Shown: positions 12,165 through 23,790, numbered from the stretch's first letter. The stretch is 64,000 nucleotides of DNA from Symbiodinium natans (GCA_905221605.1 CAJNDS010002566.1:114501-178500); one strand, 5' to 3'. The notes: a model not told the origin generated them from the sequence alone. Made by a program: numbers and translations.

Positions 12165-15100
12165 GGTTTGTGGTTGACCTGAGGCTTGAGGAGATCTACA
12201 TGATCCTTGCAGAGGGAAGGGAGTCCGCGAGTTGCAGGGCACTGCTGGATGGCTCCTACCCCTTCACTTTCCAGTACGCCGGGTGCAAACACAAACCCTG
12301 AAATTGGATGTGCCTGTGTTTCCGCAATCCTGGAATCTCCCAAAAACCGAGGCAACAACCCGAAACCCCCCCAAGGTAGCCTCGCCCATAAATGCTCCAG
12401 GTCCAGAAGTTGCCAAGCAAAACCCAGAGGCCCTATAAAAGCCTTTGCCCTTTAAACGCACCCCCCCCCCCAGGTACAAGAAGCGGAAGTGTACCGGCGG
12501 TGCCATCCACATCGCGGCGCTCCAAACCGACGGCGAGCTCCTCGAGCAACTCTTGGACCCTGCGGTGTGGGAAGTACATGTATGCGGAAAGCTGCTTTTT
12601 CTACATAAACCTAAATGAAGGTATATACAGAAACATATACATTATATACATATAATATATGTATATATATATACATCATCTACATTACATTCATATACAT
12701 ACATATATGTTTTTTGTCTATCTAATGTAGCACAGAGCAAGTCGTGCGCGCAAGCTCGCGGGTGCTCGCTATGAAGAGCACGAAAAAGTTTAACCTTCTG
12801 CTTCTTGCATGTGGGAAAGGAGGAATGCAGACATACTCCTCCCCGAGTCAGCCCGCAGGACTTGCAAGCGGACATAAACTTCGAGTGCCGGTACATGACC
12901 TTCGAGAAGGAAGGCCGAGCACAGCCCATCCACCTGGCAGTGCAGGCGAGGGCCCAAGAGTAGACCTCCCACACAGACCACTAAGCACGGAGTGCATTGT
13001 ACATCCACTGCCACCTCTTCAAGGTGGCGGTACGATCTCCGCAGTTGCACAGTCCTGTTTGCTTGCAGGGCTGCCTGGAGAATGTTCAGCTGTTGATCAA
13101 CGCCGGGGCAGATGTCAATGCGCGGGTCAAGGTGGACGGTGCAGATCATTTTTGCCCGCTCCACGATGACGTTTGCTTGCACTTAGCCAAATGTTTTCAT
13201 GAATACCCTCGTAGGCTGGGATCAAACAGACAAGCGAGCAAAGAAAATTTCCCGTATGACATCAGCGAAGGCTGTCTTCTTCCGCGATGTGGACATGGTG
13301 CAGTACTTGCTGGAGAAGGGCGCAAGTGTGAATGCGCTCAATTTGGATCGTTCCGCAACTGAAATCCTAACATTGTGTTTTGTCCAGAGGTTTTTTTTAT
13401 GGGACAGTCGCTGCAGCTGCTGTGACTGCTTCTTGAGTAATTGTCTGTCAGACGCACGCTCAGGAATGACTCCACTGCACGTGGCGGCGAAGTTGCCAGG
13501 GTTTGTTTCTGAATGCTTCCCCTTGGTTTTTTGGGGTGTTTTTGGGCTCTGTTGCGCTCTGTTGCGCTCCTTCCGTTGCCTTCGTTTCCTGACTTAAAGA
13601 CGAAGTCTCTGCCCGCTGGTAGCCCAGGATGGGTGCATCGGAGGTGGCTGAGCTCCTCGTGCGCAACGAGGCTGACACAGAGCTCCGGGATGAGAGCAAT
13701 CGAAGCGCGCTCGAGGCGCGGTTCGCCTCTCCTTCCACCCGACAAGTGGGGTTGTTGAAGTGTTGAGGACGAGGTGGCACGGAAGTTGCACACATCATGT
13801 GACTTGTGCCGGAATGTTTCTTGAACAGGCATTAGCTCTGCCAGGGCAGAAATAGAGGCTTCGGCTTGGCAGGGTGAGCGAATGCTGCTTCAAGAAGCAG
13901 GCAAGGGAGGCTCTATACCAGATTGATGTGTAAAAGCATGGCAAGAAGGCTCAAGCGGGCAGTTCTGCCTGAACGAGCAGGTCAGGGGGCTCAGGCGGGC
14001 AACTCTACCGGAAGTTTGATTGAATATGTAAAGCAGGGATGTTCAGGCGGGCAACGGTGCCGGAATGTTGTTATCATAAGCAGGGCACTCCGAGGGCAAT
14101 TTTGCCGGCAGGAAGGTTATGATGATAAGGCGGGCAACTGTACCGAAATGTTGCTTGAATGAGCGGGCGAAGGACGGTACTTGAATGTACATAAATCCTT
14201 GCATGTGGGGTTTAGGAACAGCGGGGCGCAAAGCTGTTGATGTTCAGCATTCGCAACCTCTAGCGTGGACTTGCTGCTGCTAGTCCACCGTTCCGACAAT
14301 TGAATCCCGACACGCTTTGCTATTTTTGCGTGATTTGATTGATCGAATGTTAACGCTACGCGACCCGACTCGGCCGGGGCCCAGCGGTGCTTGTTCTGTT
14401 CGAAGCCAGACCACCTGTCGCCTAGGGCCCATTCCCAGCAAAAACGTCCGAAATGAAGGGGTGCAGTCTGCGCATGGGTCGGTGGGATTAGAGGGGGTGC
14501 CTGCTTTGTCATCCCCATACACCTACGGCCCGGGGGATGTGGTTCAGGTGGCCGTGGAGTCTGGAGTCTTCCCACAGCGTCGGCTCTACCTTCTCGCAAA
14601 ATTTCGCATTGGAGATATCATGATCGTGTCTGAGCACTGTCCCAGTGCGACAACGGAGTTCATTCGGAACCTCTTGTGCGATTATGCTGGCGCAGAGTCG
14701 GCAGACCAAGTGGCACACAAAACCAACGTTGCAGATGAGCTGCAGACAGAAGAGAACCTCACGGTGGAACACTGGATAGCACTTCTGGACAATACCCCTG
14801 ATGCTGCTGACTACTTGCTGGAGATTTTGACGGTGGAGCCCGACGAGGACAGCGTGTACTACCACCCCTTGCCCAACCAAGCCATTCTGAAAGATCTGAG
14901 GGCAGACTACAACACCGATGACAGCTGGAAATGTGACACCGAAACTGGCGACAGGGCGAAAGCCTGGCCTGCTTGGCACGACCGCCTAGCTCCCGGCGCA
15001 CGCGCGGTGCGCAAGGGACGGCGGATGTCGCATGCTCCGTCCAATCGACTCGCGCACATTGTGAAGCTGCAGAACCAACGGACGAACCAGCAAAAGTATG

Positions 15101-15846
15101 TGGATTCCCGTGATTTGCAGCCCGTGCACATGCGGCAGCTACGACTGAAAGGCATCGTTTGTCCAGAGGTCTTGCAGGCACTCAGTGAGACCAAGTATGT
15201 GGAGATCTTCCGGAGCCCAGCTGTCACTGCCATCCTGACTTACTGTTGGGATGCCTTCGTGCTGAGGTGGTATTTGCTGCAACTGCTGCACCGCATTCTG
15301 GAATTGCTTGTGCTCTCTGCCTGGACCTATTCGAAATCACAGGAGTTCAATGGCAAGCAGGCCGGTTTTCAACCCTTTCAAGCTGGGGCCACGTGAGTAT
15401 AGGAGTGCAATGTCTTTTCCCAAAAGTTGCCCCTGAGTTGCTGGCAGCCCCCTTGCCCGAGGTGCCTTTTTGGCAGCGCCGCATTTCGTGGACGTTCATG
15501 TTCGAAAGCGCTGTTCGAGATACCTACATCGAAGCCTTCCAAGCTTATGGCTTCTGCATCCAGCTTCAAAACCCGAGGTCATACTTCGGCAATGGCGGGA
15601 ACTACATAGACGTGGCGGTAATCTCCATCTTCAACGTCGTGGTTGGACGCGCCTTGTACTCTGGCCAATTCAGCCTTGATGAGGAGGAGGAGCTGTTCGC
15701 CGTGTTGGTCTTTGTTCGGTGGTTCCAGATGCTCTTCGCACTGCGAGCTTTCAAGCTTGGCATGATCGGCGTGAAAGGGATCATTCCCATCCTCCATTCT
15801 GTCAAGAAGATCGGGGGAATGGGGATCATCTGCAGCTTGGCTACAG

Positions 15847-15883
<37 letters not shown>

Positions 15884-17215
15884 GGGAGAGTATGAAAATG
15901 AGCATGTGCTGGAAACTCTGTTCTCTGCAAGGCACCTTCGTTTTTGCTGGATTCTGGCATGCCTTCATGATCTTGGATAACGGTGTGGAAGGTGCCTTGG
16001 AAGGAAGAACTGGCAGTCCAAGGGAGTCGAAGAGTCGAACGAAAAAAAACCAGAGAGCTTTCAAGGGGACCCCGGCAGTCTTCCAGGTCCGTATAAAATC
16101 CTCGTGGGGACTGTGAAGCTGCTCTTCATGGTCGATGGTGACGGCATCGTACAGGTCCTGAAGCTTGGAAACCGTGGCGACAGTCTTGGCAACGGAGACT
16201 GGCCAAAAGCATGCACCGTGTCCCTCAAGCGACGCTAAACCGCTAAACCCGAACCTTCCCAAGCCCCGGCCCTCCGAACATACCAGGACAAAAGTGCAAA
16301 AACGAAACGAATGAAACAAACACAGCGGCAGGAGACTACATCACGCTGGCCAGCTTGATGATCGCGGTGATTATCTTCTGTATCAGTTTGTTAAACTTGT
16401 TCATCGCTGTCCACGGAAGGGCCTACTCCGAAGCCCACATCCACGCAACCAATTTGTTTCTCCAGGAGCGTGCCGCCATTTGCGTCCACTGCATGGTGCA
16501 GCCAAAGCTGCCCATGTGCTGCAACCACGACTCGGGCAGCACAGACAGCACAGGCACAGGCGGCACAGGCAGACGCATGTGGCAGTTGGGCTACCTGATC
16601 GTGTCGGTCCTGGCCTTCGGAGGATGGATCTTGTGCATTGTGATTGAAGACTGCCCCGCGATCATCCCCGCACTCCTGCTCTCCTTGGCCTTCTACCTGC
16701 CCCCAAGCCTCGAACTTTTTGGAGCTCTCACTGAGCTCTCAGAGACACTGTCGTGCTGTCTTGGGCAATAGATTTTAATGGGTGCTACAGAGTCTACAGA
16801 GAGCAGTGTTTTCATGAGCAAGAAGCATGCTTTAAGGTTCAATGGGCTGCTGCTGGAGCGGCCCTGGATGAACGAGGACATCTGCCAACGCAGCTACCTC
16901 TGGTGGTGTGCGCCGACAAGCCGGCAGTATGGAATCTCCGGTGAAGCGGAGCAAGCGCAGATGGTCGAGGACATGGCCGAGAGGCCGGCTCAGAATTCAG
17001 AATGTGGGGGGGGGAAACCTGTGGGAAGTGTGACGTAGTGGTATTATGTGATATTCGTAGTGAAGATTGGCAGTGCGGTGCAATGTGTAAGGGCTAAAAG
17101 GGAGTGCCTTCGGGGCTCTGCAAAGGCTGGTGCGGCTCGAAAAGTCGCTGGAGGAGCTGCGGCAGACGGCTCACGCCCAGGCGGATGTGTTGGGGGGCCT
17201 TGATGGAGTATCTGC
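12165..17215 (+). CDS. Ankyrin-repeat, TRP-like cation channel (about 13 exons)
   Basis: Exons that join in frame: about 12165-12282, 12474-12564, 12859-12945, 13069-13167, 13271-about 13350, 13452-13491, 13628-13715, 14578-15392, about 15450-15845, 15932-15982, 16087-16194, 16332-about 16770, about 16812-16965 and about 17125-17215. The first seven give at least five ankyrin repeats (GGAIHIAALQTDGELLEQLL, NVQLLINAGADVNA, MVQYLLEKGASVNA, SGMTPLHVAAK, EVAELLVRNEADTELRDE). 14578-15392 is a linker ending in a first membrane segment. 15450-16770 carries further membrane segments (VAVISIFNVVVGRAL; LFAVLVFVRWFQMLFALRAF), a pore-side stretch (GTFVFAGFWHAFMILD, then FMVDGDGIVQVLKLGNRGD) and a segment like S6 (LMIAVIIFCISLLNLFIAV). 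The last exon is coiled coil (LEKSLEELRQTAHAQAD). This order matches ankyrin/TRP-type channels; ion selectivity is unknown. Donors include GT, GC (12946, 13716) and GA (13168, 16195). The N-terminus is not located. Confidence 0.7.
12618..12710. repeat. TA/CATA-rich microsatellite in a channel-gene intron
   Basis: Alternating TATATA and ACATACAT tracts in the intron 12565-12858. Confidence 0.85.
13805..14165. repeat. Degenerate minisatellite in a channel-gene intron
   Basis: A unit resembling GGCGGGCAACTCTACCGGAA followed by TGTTGATTGAAT-like sequence recurs near 13805, 13955, 13995, 14047, 14093 and 14131, spaced roughly 40-55 bp, with clear decay between copies. It lies in intron 13716-14577. 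Confidence 0.6.
15848..15882. repeat. Homopolymer of 35 G
   Basis: An uninterrupted G run at the end of the exon encoding the S4-S5 region of the channel, presumably just inside the following intron. As read it would encode polyglycine. The length may be unreliable because long homopolymers are hard to sequence. Confidence 0.9.
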
Positions 17216-19576
17216 AAACTTTTGCAATCCTCAACCCATCTCAACCCCTAAAGCGGCTAAAGCGTGTAAACTTAGTGTAAACTCTGTAAAATCTGTAGAC
17301 TCTGCAAACTCCTTGCATTCTAAAACCCTCAGCCCTGTGAACTCTGAACCTCGTCAGAGGGGCGGCCGCAGACTCGTGGGGGTCGGCCACTTGGCAACAC
17401 GCGGCTGGGAAAATTTCAAAGCTGAGCAGAGCCGGAGGGAACTTGAGGTCGTGTTGTCAACGACACACCGCCGCGTCCCCTGTACAAAAAGTTCCACCAC
17501 ACGCTCGTGTCTAACGAGCCTTCACGCACGAAGCGTCCGGAGTCCTGAAGACCGGGATTCTCGGACGTCGCTCGGGAGAAGACTTCTCCTATCTTCCCAT
17601 GGCTTGCGAGCATCGCGATTGCGATGCTTATGCGAGCTTTGTACGAAGCTTGCCATGCTCGTCGTGTGGGCTTGTGCATACTTCAATGACGAGAGGTTCA
17701 AGCGTCTGTGCCAAATGCGTGTGCCAAGTCTCCCCACATCCCAATTGCTGTACACGATTCTTTTCTTTCAGGATTGCAGTGTCCTCCCCTTCCGTGCCTT
17801 GCTTCCCAAAAAGATGCAGCATGGGCCTTTGGGCTTGATGCAGCTTTCAGGGGCGACGGGTGGCTTTTGCGTGAACCAATAGTCCAGACTATTTTAAGTA
17901 TCGCCTTCCTGGCTCACTGTGCGAGGGCAACCGTGTACAGTGTATACCCGGTTAGTAAGAGCTGCTTTGTTTTGCTTGTTGCAAGGGGTGAAAGGAGGTC
18001 AACAAAGACCGCTCTTGATCCTGCTGATGTGTGTGTGTGTGTGTGTGTTGTGTGGAAACCTGTGCTTGCTACAATGGATTGTGACATAGCCAAGCTTCTG
18101 TTCCGAAGAAGGTTTGCCGCAGTACTTGATGATGTATGCACTCAGCATCAAAATCCGGGAGACCAAGTGTCTTGCGGCTGATTTGAATCATCTACTCGTA
18201 TATATGTGTTTTTGAGTAGTGCTGCATCATACTTAATTGGAATGTATCTAGAATACTCCCGAAATCGTGCTGTGAGAAGTGCACGCAACAGTTTCGACCG
18301 CGGTATTTGCGGCGCATGTGGCACATGCACATCCGCAACTGGCCGTGCGCATCAAAGAACAGGATGAACGTAAATCCTACTTGGGTGCTGGTGTTGCCGG
18401 GCCACATCGGGCCACTGTCGCCGTCGCGAGGTCAAATGGTTGTTGCCAACCAGGGTGGCATGCATTCTTTGAAAAGCTGTTGTTGAGTGGAGGGGCGTCG
18501 CCGGGAGCGAGCCCTCACCCGGCGGTGCCACCACGTCGCTAAAAGCACTGCAAACACAGCTCGAACTGCCGCTGAGGAGGGTTGCTCGCCGAACGTCCGG
18601 ACAGCCCGACGGAGACCCGCCAAGTTGCTGAAGAGAAAGGCTCGGAGAAGAAATGAGAAAATATGCCGATTCAAAGATGCTTCTTAAGCTGTCGAGTCGT
18701 TGCCTCGCTTGCAATGGCGTCGAGATGGCGAGCCGCTGTGCCACATTGCTTCACAGCACCATACGATTGGCAAGGCCATCGTAGCAAAGAATTCCGCGCG
18801 CTCGCCAGTGAATGTAAGGGCCATTTGGGCGACGAGATGCCGACGTGGATGGGCAAGCGTCCGCAAGCGTTGGCGTGTTAACATGGCTTCAGGACCCTGA
18901 AACTTCAAGTGTTGCTCGCAACTTTGGTCACGCATATGACGTTAGGTCGGCTACAGCGGCGATCGCAAACAAAACAATTGCGACGTGCCCGAAACTGAAC
19001 GCATGTCATGATCCCCGAATGCGTAACACAGGCAGGAGTTCCCACTTCAAGAGTTGGGGTTCAAGGGTCACCGTGGCTCGAAAGCGTTCGACACTGTCCA
19101 AAAGCGTGCGCAAGCGTTCGAAAAAAACGTCCGCGTGTAGTTGCGGAAGCAGGTGCTTTCAGGTGCGCCTCAAACGTGCCAGCCTCGTAACTGAAACTGT
19201 CGTCACTTCGGGTTATGGTTGCCCCAGAGTGCAGAGACAGTCACCGCCGTCCTCGCATAGCTGCCGTCACTTTTGGAGCCTCGGTTGTTGTTTGCGTCTC
19301 ACAGGTCAGGACAGGAACTGCAACAAAATGTGGACATGGGAGGGACGAAACTGGGTGGCAACACCCTCCTACACCACCAGCCTTTGTGCTTGCTGTAGAA
19401 GCTACATGGACATGTCATTCAGGGCCATGACTGAACCTCAGGAAGAATGCTGTAGCAAAAACGCCGCGCGCTGCAGGAGGTTGGCTCGCAGGCCGCGCTG
19501 CGCAAACAGTGCATGCTGATGAGAGCTCAAACGGTGCGCAGGGCCTCAAGAGCTTCAGAAGCATTTCGGCGCGGCG
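17216..19576. other. Stretch with no confident gene
   Basis: No open segment matched a recognisable family. 17265-17330 holds short GTGTAAACTCTGTAAA-like repeats. An open frame at 18845-19519 (224 codons) is arginine- and cysteine-rich without domain pattern. 18270-18486 is open in one frame but unassigned. Confidence 0.4.
18028..18049. repeat. (GT)n microsatellite
   Basis: About ten GT units in non-coding sequence. Confidence 0.9.
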
Positions 19577-19649
19577 TTGTTGAGCGACGTCCTCGCAGAC
19601 TCCTCCCATTGCCCGCCCCTCGCAAGCCGCATGCCCCAAGACAGTAGGT
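19577..19649 (+). pseudogene. Fragment of the C-terminal end of a family A retroelement
   Basis: Encodes LSDVLADSSHCPPLASRMP and then a stop codon soon after. The same tail (LLSDVLADCSAPPPLASRMP) ends the larger element at 42101 and recurs in decayed form at 36505-36560. The upstream part of the element was not recognised here. Confidence 0.6.
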
Positions 19650-19807
19650 GTGCACTGGGACCGCTTCGCCTGAGACGTCGCGGATTCGGTAGAGCATCAC
19701 ACAGTCAAACATGTCTTGCATGTTTTCATCGTGTCCATGCAGTTTGTCCATCCCACCCTCCCGCCCGGTGGGGATGGGTCGCGAGTGCAGAGGCCGCCCA
19801 ATATGGG

Positions 19808-20315
19808 TCACTGCGTTGATGTGACGGCGGCATACGACGTGGATGTCCGGGGACAATCCCCTGCTCCGGTGTTGAGGGCGGGATCAAACCAAATTGCGGA
19901 GCCCGGACCGAGCCCATTGCAACCGGGAGGACTGATGCCGGCGGCATCCCAGCCGTCTTGGCCAGCCGGAGGTGCGCGGGGAGGCCTCGTCCAGGTAAGC
20001 GATCGGCATGTTCTCCTGACTCTAGCTCTCCTGCAAGGAGAGCGGGTGCCATGGCAACAGACCGGCAAGAGCGGGCCCCCCTGCTCCCCTCCCCCGCTGA
20101 CCATGCATAGGCGGACCCTTGGGCATACCACAAGCGTGTGAGAAGGAGCAGGGCAAGGCGTGGGTGGCGGGCAAGGCATGCAAAGCTGCAAGAATGGCCT
20201 GTCGGCTGAGTGAGTGAATGTGCGCCCCTCTCTGGGGCTGCGCAAACAGTCAAAACAGCTTCGTTGCCGCCCACCTGCAGCAAGTGCTCGCCCGCCAGGT
20301 CAATACACTTCGGAC
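19808..20315 (-). pseudogene. Candidate body of a retroposed mRNA behind the spliced-leader relict
   Basis: Inferred only from its position downstream (minus strand) of the tandem leader relict. Two minus-strand frames are open here (19726-20484, 19808-20245), but neither shows a recognisable domain, and the leftmost limit and any poly(A) trace are not visible. The parent gene is unknown. Confidence 0.25.
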
Positions 20316-20344
20316 CTTGAGCCAAAATGGCTTGAGCCAAAAGG
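20316..20344 (-). other. Tandem relict of the dinoflagellate spliced leader
   Basis: On the minus strand the sequence reads CCTTTTGGCTCAAG followed directly by CCATTTTGGCTCAAG. The second is the exact 3' 15 nt of the 22-nt leader that dinoflagellates add by trans-splicing to nuclear mRNAs; the first is the same with one base lost. Such head-to-tail relicts are known to arise when a trans-spliced mRNA is copied back into the genome, then transcribed and trans-spliced at the AG within the old leader, and copied back again. The retroposed body should lie to the left (below 20316) on the minus strand. Confidence 0.85.
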
Positions 20345-21960
20345 TCCGTCTCCTTGCGCGCTTGCGCGCGCGGGCCCTCCCCCCTTCTTCCCACGGCACT
20401 AACATAAGGTCGTGCTATGGCTTTCCACGCATCTTTATGACATGGGAGGCATACCACAGTATACCATTGCAATCCATCGAACAACTAGTAAAAGTTCCTC
20501 GATGTGTATATGCTGTGCATCTGTTCAGCTGTGCCTAGCCGAGTAGCCCAGCTCGGTGGTCGCCAGCTGAAGCCCGGCGCCACCGTCGACGCGCAGGGTG
20601 CAGCGTCGGAGAGACCGCCACAGCCCTCAGCTTTTAGAGTCTGCAAACATCGTTGTGGTCATCGAAACTGGGCGACTGGCTGTCCGGATATGCTTCCTCC
20701 AGCCACGCAGGTGTATCCGGAGCCATGGGCCCGAGAAAAATCACTAATCGGATGGGCTGATCGATGTTTACATATTGTTCTCCCGTTGGGCCTTGGGGAG
20801 GGTCTTTGAGGGCCTTGAGTGATTTCTGTGCCTTGCGTCATCGTTCCAAGCCATAAAAAAAATGTTGCACGTGCGTTCGCGCCGGCCCGACAATTTTCAT
20901 AACAGATTTGCAAAGAGAAGTACATCAGAAAGAGAGACGGGTCCTTGAACGATCGTGTGTCACGATCAGAACTGAAGGTGAAACAACATGTGCACGATCA
21001 AACACAGTATCAAGGAGTGCGACATGACTCAAACCAGCAGTTTTGACATTTTTCCTTTTTTCCGCGCCTCTTTTCCGCCTGCATGGTAGCTGTCCCGCTA
21101 CGCCGGCAGGCTTATTACCTGCATCGACACTCACGACCACGTCGCATACCGCTACGGGCGCAGCGGCGGGCGACCAGGGCTCGCTGGGCCTGCGAGCTCG
21201 AGCGCCCGCTCAAGGGGCGGCTCGTCCCTCTACACGGATGGAGCGACGCGGGCCAAGCCTGCCCCAATGCCGTGCTGGCGAAAGCCTGCTACACGGCCAC
21301 CCCAAGGATACCTCACCAACGGCGGGACCAGCTCGCAGCGGCTGCGCGGAAAAACGCAAGAAAAACCACGGCAATGTCATGAAACTACTACTGGGTCGAT
21401 GTGGGGTATTAAGCCCGCAAAACCCCAAGATAACCCAATCGCTGTGTGCCTTGCGAATCAGCAAAATTTACATAGTTGGTGCTTACCAGGCTACAGTTTT
21501 GTAAGCTGCGTTTGGAGATGTTTGGAGCACGAAACACGAGGGCACGCTTGCAATGAGCAGGTGAATATGTCACCGTTTTATATGCTGTAGTCGAGACACG
21601 AAACGCATCGAACGCCGAGGTGCACCTGTGATAAGGGTGCCGATATGTATGTATGAAGATATGTGCGTATGTGGACTCTGAAGTTTGAAGCGCGAATGCT
21701 AGGGCGAATCAGGGTTCAGGGTAGAAAGTCAGAAGTCCAAGGTATGTAAATGGCCCTCGGGATCTTTCCCGGACATAGGATTTATGACACAACAGGGAAC
21801 ATGTCTCTATTCAGACCCACAGCCATGTCGCACTCAAAGGCTCGAGTACATGTACAGGAGTTGCTATGGGGGTGGGCGCCCGGGTTGTGGGGGCGAGCAC
21901 TACCTCGCCTGCCCTCGCACAGCCTGTTGCCCCCGCCGCGGCTTCGTCCTCGAGCATGCG
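20345..21960. other. Stretch with no confident gene
   Basis: No recognised domain, repeat array or RNA gene. Open frames around 21043-21590 on the plus strand have no family signature that I can identify. Confidence 0.4.
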
Positions 21961-21963
21961 TGA

Positions 21964-22520
21964 GTGCAGGCCGCGCGCGAGGCGGTTGGGTCCGAGGGCC
22001 AAATGGTGCCCCAGCAGTGGCTCGCTCGCACCACGGACCGCCGTCGCTTCGACTTCGTCGTGTATGGGGCGACAAGGACAAGTGAGGCACTGTGCGCCGA
22101 TGCGAAGCACGTCTATTTGACGCGAGCAGGTCGACCGGTCCCCGGCGCCGATGCCCGCGACAGGGTTGCGCTCGTCGCCGAACGCAGGCGCAAGGCTGCG
22201 CGGTACCCCGAGCTCACGTGCGGGGGCCCGCAGCGGCTGGTCGTCCTCGCCACAGAGGTGGGCGGCCGCTGGAGCGAGGAGTGTCGCCAGTTCATCTGCC
22301 AGGCTTGTGCGCCTTAGGGCCCAGTGTGCTCCAGCCCCGTCGCTGGGTTGGGCGTCCTGTCGGTCACTCAGCAACGCGCCATTGCAAACTCCGTGCTCGG
22401 GATTTGGAACATGCCGCCGCTCCCGGGCGCGCTGGATGACGTGCCGCTCGCAAAAGTCCTTGACTTCGCTGACGCGGCTTCGCGGCTGCACCCAGCCGGC
22501 TGCCTTTGCGAAGAGCAGAA
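21964..22520 (+). pseudogene. C-terminal fragment of a third retroelement type (family C)
   Basis: The frame from 21964 reads REAVGSEGQMVPQQWLA, then DRRRFDFVVYGA, then RRKAARYPEL and GGPQRLVVLATEVGGRWSEE. This is the same order of motifs as the post-RT C-terminal domain of family A (DERRIEVIANGLPLWGG, then RTYPEL, then LTVLALEVGGRWS), but the sequence is clearly divergent, so it is a separate family. The piece continues in another frame from about 22324 (IANSVLGIWNMPPLPG) and dies out near 22520. No RT domain is attached. Confidence 0.55.
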
Positions 22521-22529
22521 CGCGGCGGC

Positions 22530-23317
22530 AAGTAGAGGGGTCGTGGACCGGACCGGGGGAGGGGTCGTGGACCGGACGGGGTGCGATGGCGGAAAAGGGT
22601 AAAAACAAATGCAGTTGTGGAGCACATGACCCACCGCGCACACTTGATATCTGCTGCTAAGCCATTGATCAATAATATGTTGAACAGGAACCTATGAACA
22701 TTGATCCAAAAACCATTTTCGACATCCCATTGGTCCGATTTGGCAGGTGCAACACGCACAGATGCAGTGCGATTTGAGATGAAATCATCAACCAGCCGCA
22801 GGGCTGCGAGCCTAGCGCCTGCCCTGTTTTCCCTCGGCGTCATGGCAGTTTCCTGGCGGCCGTGTCCCGATTGCAGCCACACGAACGCCTGCTGGCCTTC
22901 TTCGAACACTTACATGTCCTCACACGCGAGCCGGACCGCGCGCGACGTTGTCGTCGGGGGGTCGGCGTCCAACAAAGGCGAAACGAGGGACTTTCGCTTC
23001 GCAGTGGTGCGACGCCTGGTCCGCTTGCGGGCCTGCCGCGCCTCGCGCGCGGCTGCTGGCGTCGCCTGGGCGCGCATGTAGTGGAGCGCCCTATCCGTCG
23101 CATGCCAGCAGGTGGTCGGCTCAACGGCGCTGGGAAGGCAAGGGCCGGCGTGCCAACCCTGGCTGCCGTCCTGGCTCTGGGCGACCCGGACGGACCGAGT
23201 CGCCTGCCGCTGCACTGAAGCCCGGGCCGGCGGCCGCTGCGGGCGTAGGTACGCAGAGCATCTCCAACTCGTGCTCCAGGATTTGCAAGCCAAGAAGCTG
23301 TTGACCGAGGCCGCCAC
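22530..23317 (-). other. Minus-strand open frame with one in-frame stop, unassigned
   Basis: One minus-strand frame is open from 23317 down to 22364 except for a TAA at 22912-22910. The stop overlaps ATG|TAAGTG, so a GTAAGT-like splice donor is an alternative explanation. It contains a basic stretch (AAAREARQARKRTRRRTTAK) and VFEEGQQAFVWLQSGHGR. No family recognised. GC-rich DNA gives long chance frames, so coding status is doubtful. Confidence 0.2.
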
Positions 23318-23349
23318 TCAGCTCTCGCAAACGCTGCCCGCGCCCTTCA

Positions 23350-23790
23350 TGATCTCGCTGTCGCGGAGCATCGCAACAGTGTAAACCTTGCCGAGTTCGC
23401 ACTGCTGGATTCGCAGTCGGGCCCTTTTGCGGCCAGAATTCTCACTGTCCGTCCCACTGGTGCCGAGCTCGCCATCGACTCGGCGCCATTCCGTGTGGTT
23501 GCTGCTCCGCCGCCTCCGACTTCCTTTGCCGCTTGCCCCTGCCAGATGCCGTTGCCAGCGTCTGCTGGATGTGTTGGGTGATCATGTCGCTGCGTGCCCT
23601 CGGTCTGGCACCTTGCGCACACGCGGGCCCCTTGAGCCTGCCGCTGCACGTGTTTGCCGTGAGGCCGGAGCAGCTGTGGCCACGAATGTGTTGGTCTGCG
23701 ACCTCAAGCTCCAAGCTGCAAGGCATGATGAGCGGCGCATCGAGGTGATTGCGAATTGTTTTTTTTTGTGGTTGCGCCCAGCTCGCTGTT
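23350..23790 (+). pseudogene. Decayed C-terminal fragment of a family A retroelement
   Basis: Reads LLDSQSGPFAARILTVRPTG, then after a frame change LLRRLRLPLPLAPARCRCQR, LGDHVAACPRSG, REAGAAVATNV and DERRIEVIAN. This is the zinc-knuckle and nuclease-like C-terminal domain seen in the larger copies. Several frameshifts and the loss of everything after IEVIAN show it is dead. Confidence 0.7.

Noticed and set aside
15840-15900. Polyglycine segment in the channel protein
   Set aside because: It comes from reading through the G run; the channel sequence resumes in the exon at 15932, so the run is most likely intronic.
19726-20484. 252-codon minus-strand frame as a real gene
   Set aside because: The spliced-leader relict is translated inside it, and no domain is visible; better explained as a retroposed copy plus flank.
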